A stretch of DNA of 64,000 nucleotides from Hyphomicrobium_A sp965243865 (lineage in GTDB: Bacteria; Pseudomonadota; Alphaproteobacteria; Rhizobiales; Hyphomicrobiaceae): contig NZ_OZ251603.1 in assembly GCF_965243865.1 (NCBI RefSeq), positions 1,674,001 to 1,738,000 on the forward strand, written 5' to 3'. The notes beneath the pieces were generated by a model. The model was not told the DNA's origin, ran no database searches, and saw only the letters and a list, made by a program, of their open reading frames with translations. The translations under genes and the position numbers were made by a program. Below, piece after piece: positions 45,819-53,889 of the stretch (position 1 is its first letter; each line of letters starts with the position of its first letter).

Positions 45819-47630
45819 ATGTGCCGTTTCTGCGTAGGCACCCTCTTCACCCACAAAAGCCTTTACACCGGTTGGCCTGAAGCGCACCCGAACGGCGCCG
45901 CAGGCGCCAGTCTGCTGCAAGCCTCGGCCTCGCGCCGTAACTTCATGGCGCTCGCTGGAGCCGCCGCCAGCGCGACGGGTCTCGCCATCCATCCCCGCGA
46001 CGCACGCGCGCAAGCACAAGCCGGCGCCGACTTCATCTTCCGTGGTGGGACGATCATACCGGTGGCATCCACCGGACCGCAGCGCGTCGAGGCATTGGCC
46101 GTCCGCGGCAGCAAGATTCTCGCGTTAGGCTCTGAGGCGGATATCGCCGGCCTCAAGACCAGCGCCACGAAGATCATCGATCTCGACGGCCGCACGCTTC
46201 TTCCCGGGTTCATCGACCCGCACCAGCACACCTGTTTCGTCGCGCTGTTCGCTGAGCTGCTCGCCGACGTCGGTTACGTGAAGTATCCGACGCGCGCCGA
46301 TCTGATGGCTGGCCTCAAGGCACTCGACGCCAAGCTGAAGCCGGGCGAGTGGCTGCTCGCCTACAACTTCGACAACCTGCTTCAGGGCGGCGACCTGTCG
46401 ATGGTCGAACTCGACGGCATCTCCAAGGACCGGCCGATCTTCATCTGGTACATCAACATGCACGACGGCGCGGCCAACTCCGCCGCGTTCAAGATCGCGC
46501 AGATCCCCGACGACGTCGGCGTGCTGCCCGGCGGCGGACACTTCGGCCGCGGCCCCGACGGCAAGTTCAACGGCCTCATCTACGAAGAGAGCGCCATGTT
46601 GAAGTTTGTCTCGCACGCGCTGCCGAAGATCACCCCGGCGATTTTCGAAAAATCGCTCACCGACTACTTCAAGATGAGCGCCTCGCTCGGCAACACCACC
46701 ACGCACGAGCCCGGCACCATCCAGCCCGATTGGATCGACGGCCTCGTCAAACTCACCGCTTCCGGCACCGGCCGTCTCAGCGCGAGCCTTCAGTATGACG
46801 AGATGAAAGGCGCCGATGCCTATAAACAGTACGGACGCGGCGCCAAGGCCGCGCTATTCCCGAACTCGCGCTTCTCGCTGTTCGGCATCAAGATCATCGG
46901 CGACGGCTCCAACCAGACCGAGACCGGCGCGCAGACGATTCCCTATCTCAACACCGACCAGAAGGGCGCGCCGAACTATCCGCCCGAGAAGCTGAAGGAG
47001 ATGGTCGCAGCCATCAAGGCCGAAGGCTGGCCCGTGCAGATCCACTGCAACGGCGACGCCACCATCGACTATGCGCTCGACGCCATCGAAGCGGCCTACG
47101 GCGCCAATCCGCCGACCGGCCTCAATCGCATCGAGCATTCGACCATGGCCCGGCCCAATCAGCTGAAGCGCATGAAGGCGCTCGGCGTCGAGCCGACATT
47201 CCTGATGAATCACGTGTTCTTCTACGGCGCCGCCTATCGCGATCAGCTCTTCGGCCCCGAGCGCGCCGCCTTCATGGATCCGGCCGGCGCCTGCGTCGCC
47301 GATGGGCTGCCCTTCACGCTGCATACCGATGGCCCGTGCTCTCCGCTCGGCCCCCTGCGTCTCGTGCAGACCGCCGTCACGCGCCGCTGCATCGTCGACA
47401 ACTCCGTCGTCGGCCCCGACCAGGCGATCTCCGTCCAGGAAGCGATCAAGGCGATCACCTCGCAGGCGGCCGTGCAGATCGGACAGGGCGATCGCATCGG
47501 CACCTTGGAAGCGGGCAAGGAAGCTGATCTGGTTCTGCTCGAGCAGGACCCGTTCAAAGTCGCACCCGACGCGATCATGGACATCAAGGTCTCTCAGACC
47601 TGGGTCGCCGGCGAAAAAATCTTCGGGTGA
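45819..47630 (+). CDS. Amidohydrolase family protein (YtcJ-like) with Tat signal
   Basis: A 603-residue metal-dependent hydrolase of the amidohydrolase/YtcJ group. Residues 1-60 include a twin-arginine signal (SASRRNFMALAGAAASATGL), so the folded enzyme is probably exported to the periplasm. The metal motif follows in LLPGFIDPHQHTCF, with later ligands in WPVQIHCNGDATIDYALDAI, GLNRIEHSTMARP and TLHTDGPCSPLG. The N-terminus before the Tat motif (MCRFCVGTLFTHKSLYTGWP) is unusually long, with a C-x-x-C pair. The longer upstream frame lacks support. Substrate unknown; relatives hydrolyse amide or carbamate bonds. Confidence 0.85.
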   Translation: MCRFCVGTLFTHKSLYTGWPEAHPNGAAGASLLQASASRRNFMALAGAAASATGLAIHPRDARAQAQAGADFIFRGGTIIPVASTGPQRVEALAVRGSKILALGSEADIAGLKTSATKIIDLDGRTLLPGFIDPHQHTCFVALFAELLADVGYVKYPTRADLMAGLKALDAKLKPGEWLLAYNFDNLLQGGDLSMVELDGISKDRPIFIWYINMHDGAANSAAFKIAQIPDDVGVLPGGGHFGRGPDGKFNGLIYEESAMLKFVSHALPKITPAIFEKSLTDYFKMSASLGNTTTHEPGTIQPDWIDGLVKLTASGTGRLSASLQYDEMKGADAYKQYGRGAKAALFPNSRFSLFGIKIIGDGSNQTETGAQTIPYLNTDQKGAPNYPPEKLKEMVAAIKAEGWPVQIHCNGDATIDYALDAIEAAYGANPPTGLNRIEHSTMARPNQLKRMKALGVEPTFLMNHVFFYGAAYRDQLFGPERAAFMDPAGACVADGLPFTLHTDGPCSPLGPLRLVQTAVTRRCIVDNSVVGPDQAISVQEAIKAITSQAAVQIGQGDRIGTLEAGKEADLVLLEQDPFKVAPDAIMDIKVSQTWVAGEKIFG

Positions 47631-47772
47631 AGTAGGTGCTGAAAACCGGCTGACCGGACCGGCCATTACCGCAGCCGCGCCGTGCGGCGCACTGCGCTTG
47701 GCCAGGGTTGATCACTTGCCTTGTCTGAGGTGATAGTGTCAGCGCGCACACGCCTGACGTCCTGGAGCTATC

Positions 47773-47946
47773 ATGAGCGTCGACGCCCGCACCCTCAGCA
47801 CGATCTTCTTCCTGCTGACCACCGTCCTGATGCTGAGCTACTACGCACGCAACGGCGACCGCAATACCAAGAGCAACGTCCTGCTGTTCGGCGTCTCCGT
47901 CGTCGCCCTCGCCCTTGCGACCCGTGCATTCGCCGCCCACCAATAG
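47773..47946 (+). CDS. Small membrane protein, 57 residues
   Basis: An ATG at 47773 preceded by GGAG six bases upstream opens a 57-codon frame ending at a TAG. The product has two hydrophobic spans, LSTIFFLLTTVLMLSYYA and VLLFGVSVVALALATRAFAA, joined by a short polar turn (RNGDRNTKSN), as in many small hairpin membrane proteins. Codon use is GC-rich like the older chromosome. I do not recognise a family. It lies about 140 bases after the amidohydrolase gene and just before the AT-richer block. Confidence 0.6.
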   Translation: MSVDARTLSTIFFLLTTVLMLSYYARNGDRNTKSNVLLFGVSVVALALATRAFAAHQ

Positions 47947-48126
47947 GCCGCCAAGCGCCTCGCTGAGACAAGCATCCGCACGACTGAAGTCCGATGCTTC
48001 GCGATCTGCAGGCAATGGCCTTCGAAACCTACGAGGTTCGCTATGTCAAGCTGGACGTGCAGAAGAACACCGTAGTGTTGGCGTGCGCTTCATCGTAGCA
48101 ATGAGACCTGTCCGGGGGACGCAGCA

Positions 48127-49248
48127 TTGAACTGTAAACTTATTTTGGCCAAGGCTCGCGTTTTTGCTCTTTTTGTAGCGAGCACACTGAATGCAAGTGC
48201 GACGACGCCTGTACAAGCATCGGTTCAGCTGACTTTTCAAATAGCAGCAGACGATTATTATCTTTCGCCCAGCTGGAGTAGCAATGGAGCCAAACTAGCA
48301 CTGCTTGGATGGAATGGAACGGTTGCTCTGATCGACGTCGTAAATCAACGACTGTCCCACCGTTTCAAAATCCGGCCCCCCGTGGCGCAAGTACTCATAA
48401 GTCCGGATGCTTCTAAGTTGGCAGCCTATGACTCGCGCAATCTGAGAATATATTCAACGCAAACGGGCCAAGAAATCGCGAGGGTGGCGGCGCCTAGAGA
48501 CTGCATCTTTTATGCCAATCGATCAGGGGGCGCTGTTTGGACGGATGACGCGAACATCGCGGTCGCGTGCGCGATAGCAAAAGTCCCGCTACCAAACGAC
48601 GAGCTCGTTCGGGCATTAAATGTAATCACTTATTCGCTTCCGGGGCTTGCGATCACGCGTGAAACGCACGTGGATCCGAATCCGGACTCGGTTTCATCCC
48701 CCGATATCTACATTAGGAACAGCAATTCCGGTGTGATCGTGCTTAGAAGTTTCGAGCTTAAGCGCCAAACCGCCTCGTCACCTCGCCAGTTTGGCATCGA
48801 ATGCACCGTCCTAAGCAGTAGGGTCCAATGCTTTCCCAGTGTGAAGCTAAGGCGTGGTGTCTATTATCCTCTTCGGCTTGTGGCTGTGAACCGGGAGGTT
48901 ACAAAGGTTGCCGTCGCAGTAAGTGAACAGTTTGAGGGGAGCGCTGAGGCAGTCATCCACGTCTATTATCCCTTGAGCCGATCGCAAATGACAATGTTGC
49001 CACCGAGCACATTGCTTTCAAGTGATCCGCTAGCAAGTTCTGCGATGAGCACCCACGGTGACCTTATCGCAGCTAGCTATTTGGGGTCAGAATCTTCTGG
49101 AACTAGCGGATGGTTGTTATGGAACTCTAGCGGCGCGCTATTGCACGCAGCTTACGGTCAGCGTGTCCAAGAAATCTCCTTCTCGCCAGACGACACCGGG
49201 CTGGTAGCCGTCGGCAAGGACGCAATTCGATTTTATCAAATAGACTGA
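48127..49248 (+). CDS. Exported beta-propeller-like hypothetical protein
   Basis: A 373-residue protein with a probable signal peptide (LAKARVFALFVASTLNASAT) and a body of repeated short beta strands with WD40-like phrases: YLSPSWSSNGAKLALLGWNG, VLISPDASKLAAYDSRNLRI, ISFSPDDTGLVAVGKDAIRF. The S-P-D-x-x-x-L repeats are typical of beta-propellers, which serve as protein-binding platforms. The start is a TTG at 48127. Base composition is visibly more AT-rich than the genes before 47900, suggesting acquired DNA. No family name is possible from what I see. Confidence 0.65.
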   Translation: MNCKLILAKARVFALFVASTLNASATTPVQASVQLTFQIAADDYYLSPSWSSNGAKLALLGWNGTVALIDVVNQRLSHRFKIRPPVAQVLISPDASKLAAYDSRNLRIYSTQTGQEIARVAAPRDCIFYANRSGGAVWTDDANIAVACAIAKVPLPNDELVRALNVITYSLPGLAITRETHVDPNPDSVSSPDIYIRNSNSGVIVLRSFELKRQTASSPRQFGIECTVLSSRVQCFPSVKLRRGVYYPLRLVAVNREVTKVAVAVSEQFEGSAEAVIHVYYPLSRSQMTMLPPSTLLSSDPLASSAMSTHGDLIAASYLGSESSGTSGWLLWNSSGALLHAAYGQRVQEISFSPDDTGLVAVGKDAIRFYQID

Positions 49249-49322
49249 CAATCAGTGGTAAGTTGGGTCAAGGCGCGCAGCGCAGAACCCAACGATCTGG
49301 CCCGTGTCGAAGGAACTGCCGC

Positions 49323-49727
49323 ATGACCGCAGCAAAGCTACCAAGCCGCCGCAGGATCGTTGCAGCAATAATATCTCTTGCCTCTGTTTGTGTGGGCACC
49401 GCAGCCGTTATTGATTGGAGTTTCTGTTTACATCGCAATGCTTTTTCAACGGATCGAGCGGCTCTCGAGAAGGCCTTCAACGTGGCACTCGCGCGGTACG
49501 GAAGAAACATCAGAGAATCAGCTTCATCGCTGCGCGAACTTCTAGACAAGTATCCTGACTGCTGCCGAGTCACGCGTATCAAAGGAGGCTTTTTGGGAAT
49601 CACAAATACATCGAATTGGATCGTGCACATAAAGATGCCGCCCCGTTTGAGCCCCGCTTCCACATTTTGGTACACAGTCGAGCTAACGCCCTGCGGCATT
49701 GTCGAGTTCGTCGGCCAGGTTAGCTAG
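49323..49727 (+). CDS. Membrane-anchored hypothetical protein, 134 residues
   Basis: From the ATG at 49323 the protein begins with a basic stretch (LPSRRRIVAA) and one hydrophobic helix (AIISLASVCVGTAAVIDWSF). A soluble domain of about 100 residues follows, with four cysteines, two of them adjacent in DKYPDCCRVTRIKGG. The topology suggests a periplasmic domain on a single anchor. Composition is AT-rich like the preceding propeller gene, 75 bases upstream. I do not recognise it. Confidence 0.5.
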   Translation: MTAAKLPSRRRIVAAIISLASVCVGTAAVIDWSFCLHRNAFSTDRAALEKAFNVALARYGRNIRESASSLRELLDKYPDCCRVTRIKGGFLGITNTSNWIVHIKMPPRLSPASTFWYTVELTPCGIVEFVGQVS

Positions 49728-50024
49728 TTGGGGCTATGCGACGTTGCTTTGGGAGTGGGGAATGAGCGACGCAATCTGCGGTCAAATGGCCGGAAGCATC
49801 GCAGAGCCTATCGCCAAGGCAAAACCGGAACAGGTTTGTAAACCTGGCGCCTAAATCATTGAGCTTTCAGGAAAGTGGTGCCCAGGGGCGAGGTACTCCT
49901 GTTCAACGATTTCAACAGCTTAAGCCAAGGGTTTACGCTTGGCTGCTCCATCTGATTTCAAGAGGTTGCGCGGTAGAGTGTAAACCCATTAGGCGCAGCC
50001 GCCCTGCCCGCGTCGCATTGCCGA
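49728..50024. other. Non-coding stretch at the start of the duplicated region
   Basis: About 300 bases without a supportable gene, ending at the decayed ribbon-helix-helix copy. Short frames exist but have no recognisable sequence or ribosome-binding site. Confidence 0.45.
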
Positions 50025-50222
50025 TCAACGACGCTTTTTCTCGCCGTCAACGAGCCCATGCGCGATCAAGTAGCGGATCACGCGGTTGCGCGATGCTGCT
50101 CAGCGTGACCGTCGACGATCGCGTCAATCGTATCGACCAACTCCGCAGACAGGCGGAGGGGGATCGAAAGTTGCATCGCCTTGCCGGGCATCGGCTTGCA
50201 TCCGAAATTTCGGGTCACCCAT
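50025..50222 (-). pseudogene. Decayed copy of the ribbon-helix-helix regulator
   Basis: A minus-strand sequence that closely matches the intact gene at 50972-51172: KPMPGKAMQLSIPLRLSAEL against KPIHGKAMQLTIPLRLPADL, then DTIDAIVDGHAEQ against DRIDAIVDSRAEQ. After that a single-base deletion near 50095 shifts the frame; the shifted frame continues with SRNRVIRYLIAHGLVDGEKK against SRNLVIRELIVRGLVEAEKK and the same stop. Two bases are also missing just after the original ATG at 50222. The two changes make it a pseudogene unless a sequencing error is involved. The matching extends upstream through an operator-like palindrome. Confidence 0.75.
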
Positions 50223-50231
50223 CCAAACCAT

Positions 50232-50243
50232 TTCGCATGCGAA
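50232..50243. promoter_or_regulatory. Operator-like palindrome next to the decayed RHH copy
   Basis: TTCGCATGCGAA is a perfect 12-bp palindrome 10 bases upstream of the decayed gene. The same place before the intact gene carries TTCGCATACGAA (51182-51193). Likely an autoregulatory site of the RHH family; inferred from conservation between the copies. Confidence 0.55.
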
Positions 50244-50257
50244 CCAGTTGGATCAAT

Positions 50258-50340
50258 ATGGCTGCATCTACCCCGAACTGGCGCTGCCTGGGTTTCGATC
50301 GCTTCGGGGTCACCGGCGTGCGAACCCAATGTTCACGAGG
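50258..50340 (+). pseudogene. 5' fragment of a second membrane/HTH protein gene
   Basis: ATG at 50258 opens MAASTPNWR, nearly identical to MAASTTNWR at the start of the intact gene at 51368. DNA similarity continues for about 70 bases with small gaps (for example CGATCGCT and GGTCACCG-like stretches) and is then lost. Compared with the intact locus about 160 bases between the operator and the ATG, and the rest of the gene, have been deleted. Together with the decayed RHH gene it shows that a whole module was once duplicated here. Confidence 0.6.
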
Positions 50341-50349
50341 AAAACAGCT

Positions 50350-50706
50350 GTGGTGGGGATCACCGTACTCGTGTGTGGTGGCCGTGCTTTTAGAGACGTT
50401 GTGTGGCTGCGTTCTGCGCTCGATCGCCTGCATGTAGAAGTTCCGTTTGCGCGTGTGATCGCCGGAGGAGCCTGCGGCGCCGATACGCTTGCTGCTGAAT
50501 GGGCGGTCTCTCGGGGTATTCCCGCCGATGTGTTCATGGCCGATTGGGAGGGGCTGGGCCGCAAGGCCGGGCCAATCCGAAACCAGCGAATGCTCGACGA
50601 GGGGAAACCAGACTTGGTGGTTGCATTCCCCGGGGGCCGCGGAACCGCAGACATGGTGCGCCGAGCGCGGGATGCGGGCATCGAGGTGACGTTCATCGAA
50701 GCGTGA
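50350..50706 (+). CDS. DUF2493 (SLOG-like) domain protein
   Basis: A 118-residue single-domain protein of the DUF2493 family, related to the SLOG/DprA-like Rossmann group that binds nucleotides or nucleotide-derived ligands. Motifs: TVLVCGGRAFRDVVWLRSAL, VIAGGACGADTLAAEWAVSR (the GGAxGAD loop) and FPGGRGTADMVRRARDAGIE (the second glycine-rich loop). The GTG at 50350 has GAGGAA nine bases upstream; an ATG at 50329 has none. Such genes are frequent on phages, plasmids and islands, which fits the surroundings. Function is not established. Confidence 0.82.
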   Translation: MVGITVLVCGGRAFRDVVWLRSALDRLHVEVPFARVIAGGACGADTLAAEWAVSRGIPADVFMADWEGLGRKAGPIRNQRMLDEGKPDLVVAFPGGRGTADMVRRARDAGIEVTFIEA

Positions 50707-50971
50707 GGGGCGTGCGCGTCACATGAAGCGTGGGATGCATACACGGCGCAGGGCGGCGGGTAACCAACTGACTGGCGGCCTCTCCGCCATGATGGTGCTA
50801 TGCAGTTGACGCCCGCGGACCGATCCGGATTGCTAACCGCTAGATTCGTACCTGTCGACTGGCCGGATAGACGGCTTAGCTTTGAAGTCGATGTACGTAC
50901 AGGCCTGGTTGTAGGGGTAAGACGCCCCTCCCTAAATCACCCAAATTCGGACCGAGGACCACAAGGCGCTA

Positions 50972-51172
50972 TCACCGACGCTTCTTCTCCGCTTCAACGA
51001 GCCCCCGCACTATCAATTCGCGGATTACGAGATTGCGGGACGGCTGCTCGGCGCGGCTGTCGACGATGGCATCGATCCTATCGACCAAGTCCGCGGGTAG
51101 GCGCAGCGGTATCGTGAGTTGCATCGCCTTGCCGTGTATCGGCTTGCGTCCGACTTTGCGCTGATCGCTCAT
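50972..51172 (-). CDS. Ribbon-helix-helix DNA-binding protein
   Basis: A 66-residue protein with the full ribbon-helix-helix fold: the strand KAMQLTIPLRLP, helix one ADLVDRIDAIVDSR and helix two SRNLVIRELIVRGLVEAEKK. RHH dimers bind palindromic DNA and usually repress their own promoter. Three related boxes lie just upstream at 51182-51258, between this gene and the divergent membrane/HTH gene, so it probably controls both. A decayed second copy lies 900 bases away. No toxin gene is adjacent, so a plain regulator is preferred over an antitoxin. Confidence 0.8.
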   Translation of the reverse strand: MSDQRKVGRKPIHGKAMQLTIPLRLPADLVDRIDAIVDSRAEQPSRNLVIRELIVRGLVEAEKKRR

Positions 51173-51181
51173 CCCAACCGT

Positions 51182-51258
51182 TTCGCATACGAACGCAGTC
51201 GGATCAATTGCGATTGACGCGCGGAGGGTTTATTGAATTTCGCATACATTCGTATACG
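51182..51258. promoter_or_regulatory. Cluster of operator-like boxes
   Basis: Three related sequences: TTCGCATACGAA at 51182-51193, TTCGCATACATT at 51239-51250 and TTCGTATACGTT at 51249-51260, the last containing the perfect palindrome CGTATACG (51251-51258). They lie between the divergent RHH gene (start 51172) and the membrane/HTH gene (start 51368). Likely binding sites of the RHH protein. Confidence 0.6.
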
Positions 51259-51367
51259 TTGTGAGCGGAGCACAGCATGCCGCTGTTCTCACAAGCAAAA
51301 GCCCAGAGGTGCGCAAACACCCCCGGGCCCATTCGTGAAAACCCATCCGCTAAGAAGGAATTCTCAC

Positions 51368-52516
51368 ATGGCTGCATCTACCACGAACTGGCGAATTCCG
51401 CCAGTCGCCTGGGCGCCGATCGCTATCGCGGTCACGGCCGAGGCAACGTCCAATGCACTGCGCGCTTACGGTCTCGGCACCCACCTGGAAGCATTTACGA
51501 TCAGGCTCTGGAGTTACGACGTCAGCGTCGCCGGTGCCGTCCTAGTGATGGCCGCGGTGGCCGTCTCGCTATCTCAGGCTCGGGCAGCATGGGTGGCACT
51601 TCTACCGGGCATGGTCCGGCATCGCATCGTCGCTGGGCTCATCGCCAGCCTCTTGTTGGCGGTCTCGATCACCGCGATGGCTTCCACCATCCTGGAAGCG
51701 CAACGAGCAAAGACGACCGACGAAGACAATACACGCAGCAAGTACGACCGGGCTCAGTCGGCCTACGAGGCCGCTAATACAGAGCTGAAGGCCTTGGTCG
51801 AGGCGGGAGTTCGAACGGTTGCCGAGATCAAAGCCGACGTAGACGCGGCCAGAGTTCCGCCGAAGATCCTAGACTTCACGAACGACTGCACGAGCTTCCA
51901 AAAGGACCTGGCGCAGTTTAGGAAGGCCTGCGGACCGTTGCTTCAACTTCGCTCCCAACTGGCCGGTGCTCAGCGCAAATCTGAACTCGAGGCAACGGTT
52001 CGGACGCTCAAGGCCGAGGCGGATGGCCTTAAGGCGCCTAAGCAGGCAAACGCTTCGGAAGCTGGTATCTCAGAAGCCTGGGGCTGGATCATGGGCTTTG
52101 CCGTGGTCTTCGTGGCGACCTTCGGTCCAGTGATCTTCGCCACCCCCGAAGCGTCCGAAGTGTTGGCAGATGGGCCCGAAGGGACAGAGCCCATCGATCG
52201 TGGAGGTCCGGGCGTCGAAGCCAGGGTCCCAAACCTTCCGAAGGGTGGCGAACCAGTGGCGCCAGGGTTGCAGCCACCTCCGAAGCCTGCCGATCGATCG
52301 AAGCGTCCGAAGCGTAGCTTCACCCTGGATGAGATCCGAACTGACCTAATGGTTCGGAATGCGACGGGGCGAGCGTTCAATAGCCAGCGGGAGGCCGCAG
52401 ACCATTACGGCTATTCCGAGTCGCGCTACTCCGAACTATCCAAGAGCTGGGAGGCCGAGGGCCTCATTCCGAAGCGTCAAATGGTCGGCAAGTCGAAGCG
52501 ACTGACCATGGCTTAG
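51368..52516 (+). CDS. Membrane protein with coiled coil and C-terminal HTH-like domain
   Basis: A 382-residue protein I do not recognise. Order: three membrane helices (about residues 10-30, 47-65 and 80-105: VAGAVLVMAAVAVSLSQA, IVAGLIASLLLAVSITAMAS), a long charged coiled coil (about 110-215: RAQSAYEAANTELKALVEAG), a fourth helix (GWIMGFAVVFVATFGPVIFA), a proline-rich linker, and a C-terminal basic domain with an HTH-like stretch (REAADHYGYSESRYSELSKS). AAGGAA nine bases before the ATG is a strong site. A membrane anchor joined to a DNA-binding-like tail is unusual. It is divergent from the RHH gene across operator boxes. A 12-bp hairpin follows the stop. Confidence 0.75.
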   Translation: MAASTTNWRIPPVAWAPIAIAVTAEATSNALRAYGLGTHLEAFTIRLWSYDVSVAGAVLVMAAVAVSLSQARAAWVALLPGMVRHRIVAGLIASLLLAVSITAMASTILEAQRAKTTDEDNTRSKYDRAQSAYEAANTELKALVEAGVRTVAEIKADVDAARVPPKILDFTNDCTSFQKDLAQFRKACGPLLQLRSQLAGAQRKSELEATVRTLKAEADGLKAPKQANASEAGISEAWGWIMGFAVVFVATFGPVIFATPEASEVLADGPEGTEPIDRGGPGVEARVPNLPKGGEPVAPGLQPPPKPADRSKRPKRSFTLDEIRTDLMVRNATGRAFNSQREAADHYGYSESRYSELSKSWEAEGLIPKRQMVGKSKRLTMA

Positions 52517-52531
52517 CCGACTAGGTAACTC

Positions 52532-52563
52532 GCCATCGGCTCCGACGAATGGGAGCCGATGGC
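52532..52563 (+). terminator. Strong hairpin after the membrane/HTH gene
   Basis: GCCATCGGCTCC at 52532-52543 and its perfect complement at 52552-52563 enclose an 8-base loop, 15 bases beyond the stop at 52516. No T run follows, so termination may be incomplete or Rho-assisted. Confidence 0.5.
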
Positions 52564-52758
52564 CCAGCTCGGTGTTCAAAATCTCGTCTCAGGTCCGAAA
52601 CGGGCCAGGAGCTGCCGGGAACGGGCAACTCGCCACTGCGCCGCACCAAGATGATCAGTCCCCATGTGTGGACATCGGGTAATCGCGGCGGCGCGATCCA
52701 GCCATAGTGCCGCGGTCCGAGCGCTGTTGCTCGGCTGTTCGCACATCGGAGGCTGCTC

Positions 52759-53765
52759 GATGACCTGCTATGTGGCTTGGACGTGTCACAGAAGATGACG
52801 GCGATCTGCCTCGTCAATGAAGTTGGCCAGAGGCTTCGGCGCCGGCAGTGTCGGTCGGTGCCAAGTGATATCGAGGCCAGTGTGCGTCGACACGCTGGCG
52901 TCGAAGCTCGCATTGACCTCGAGACGGGCCTACGACGCCATGGCTGGTGCATGAGCTTCGCGGCCGTCATCTTGACGTAGTTTGTCTCGATGCACGGCAT
53001 GCCCGGGCGGCGCTCAAGATGCAGCTGAACAAGAACGATCAGAACGACGCCGAGGGCCTAGCGCAGATCATGCGCACGGGTTGGTATCGGTCGGTAGACG
53101 TCAAGTCCTTCGAGGCTCGCCGCGCCCGCGCCATACTTGGCGCCCAATCGCAGCTCGTGGGCATGACGACGCGATTGTCGAACCACATCCGGGGTGTGCT
53201 GAAGACGTTCGGTCTTCAGCCGGGCGCCGTGCGCGGTTTCCCTTTCGGTCGACGCGTCGACGTTCTGCTTGCCGACAAACTGGACCTCGCCCCTATCGTC
53301 CGACCCATGCTGACGCCTGGCGGCGCTTGCGAGAGCAGATCGCCGTATTCGACGAAGCTATCGGCGCCATCGTCAAGCAGAGCGCAACCTCTCGTCTGCT
53401 GATGAGCGTACCCGGCATTGGAGCGCTATCTGTGCTCGCGTGCATTAACACCGTTGAGGAGCCCATGCGGTTTTCCCGATCACGATCGGTCGGCGCGCTC
53501 CTGGGACTAACACGGAGACAGTATCAATCTGGCGAGACCGATCGCAGCGGCAGGATCTCCCGCTGCGGCGACCACCTCGCCCGCACTCTGATGTACGAGG
53601 CGGCTGTCGTTATCCTGACGCGGGTCAAGCGCGCGCCTCGGTGCTCAAGGATTGGGCTCTCGCATTGCAAGGCGATCGGGCTTCGCCAAGGCGCGCGTCG
53701 CACTCGCACGCAAGCGAACCGTTATCCTTCACAGCATCAGGAAATCTGGAGAGCCCTTCCGGTAG
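52759..53765 (+). pseudogene. Frameshifted IS110-family transposase
   Basis: Translation in shifting frames reconstructs an IS110-type (DEDD) transposase: GLDVSQKMTAICLVNEVGQR and ARIDLETG; then CLDARHARAALKMQLNKNDQ, NDAEGLAQIMRTGWYRSVDV and LSNHIRGVLKTFGL; then LLMSVPGIGALSVLACINTV and RSVGALLGLTRRQYQSGETD; and last ARVALARKRTVILHSIRKSG. Each block is in a different frame, so at least four single-base changes separate them, one already at the start (a missing G before the GLD motif). GGAGG lies upstream of the ATG at 52759. The element is inactive. Its ends, and the non-coding left part where related elements encode a bridge RNA, are not resolved. Confidence 0.85.
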
Positions 53766-53889
53766 TCCGCGTCAGCCATGCCGGCGTGACGACGATCCTC
53801 TTGCCTGACATCACCGCGGGGTGAAAGGAGCCCTGCGGCGCGAGTGGCGTGCCGATGGATGGGCGTGACGGCTCAACCCGCTATGGACC

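Noticed and set aside
50800..51117. 105-codon plus-strand frame
   Set aside because: It runs through the antisense of the well-supported RHH gene, and its second half is that gene's shadow; the first half has no family resemblance.
50972..51172. Toxin-antitoxin system
   Set aside because: The RHH protein could be an antitoxin, but no toxin-sized partner overlaps or follows it on the same strand; the divergent partner is a large membrane protein.
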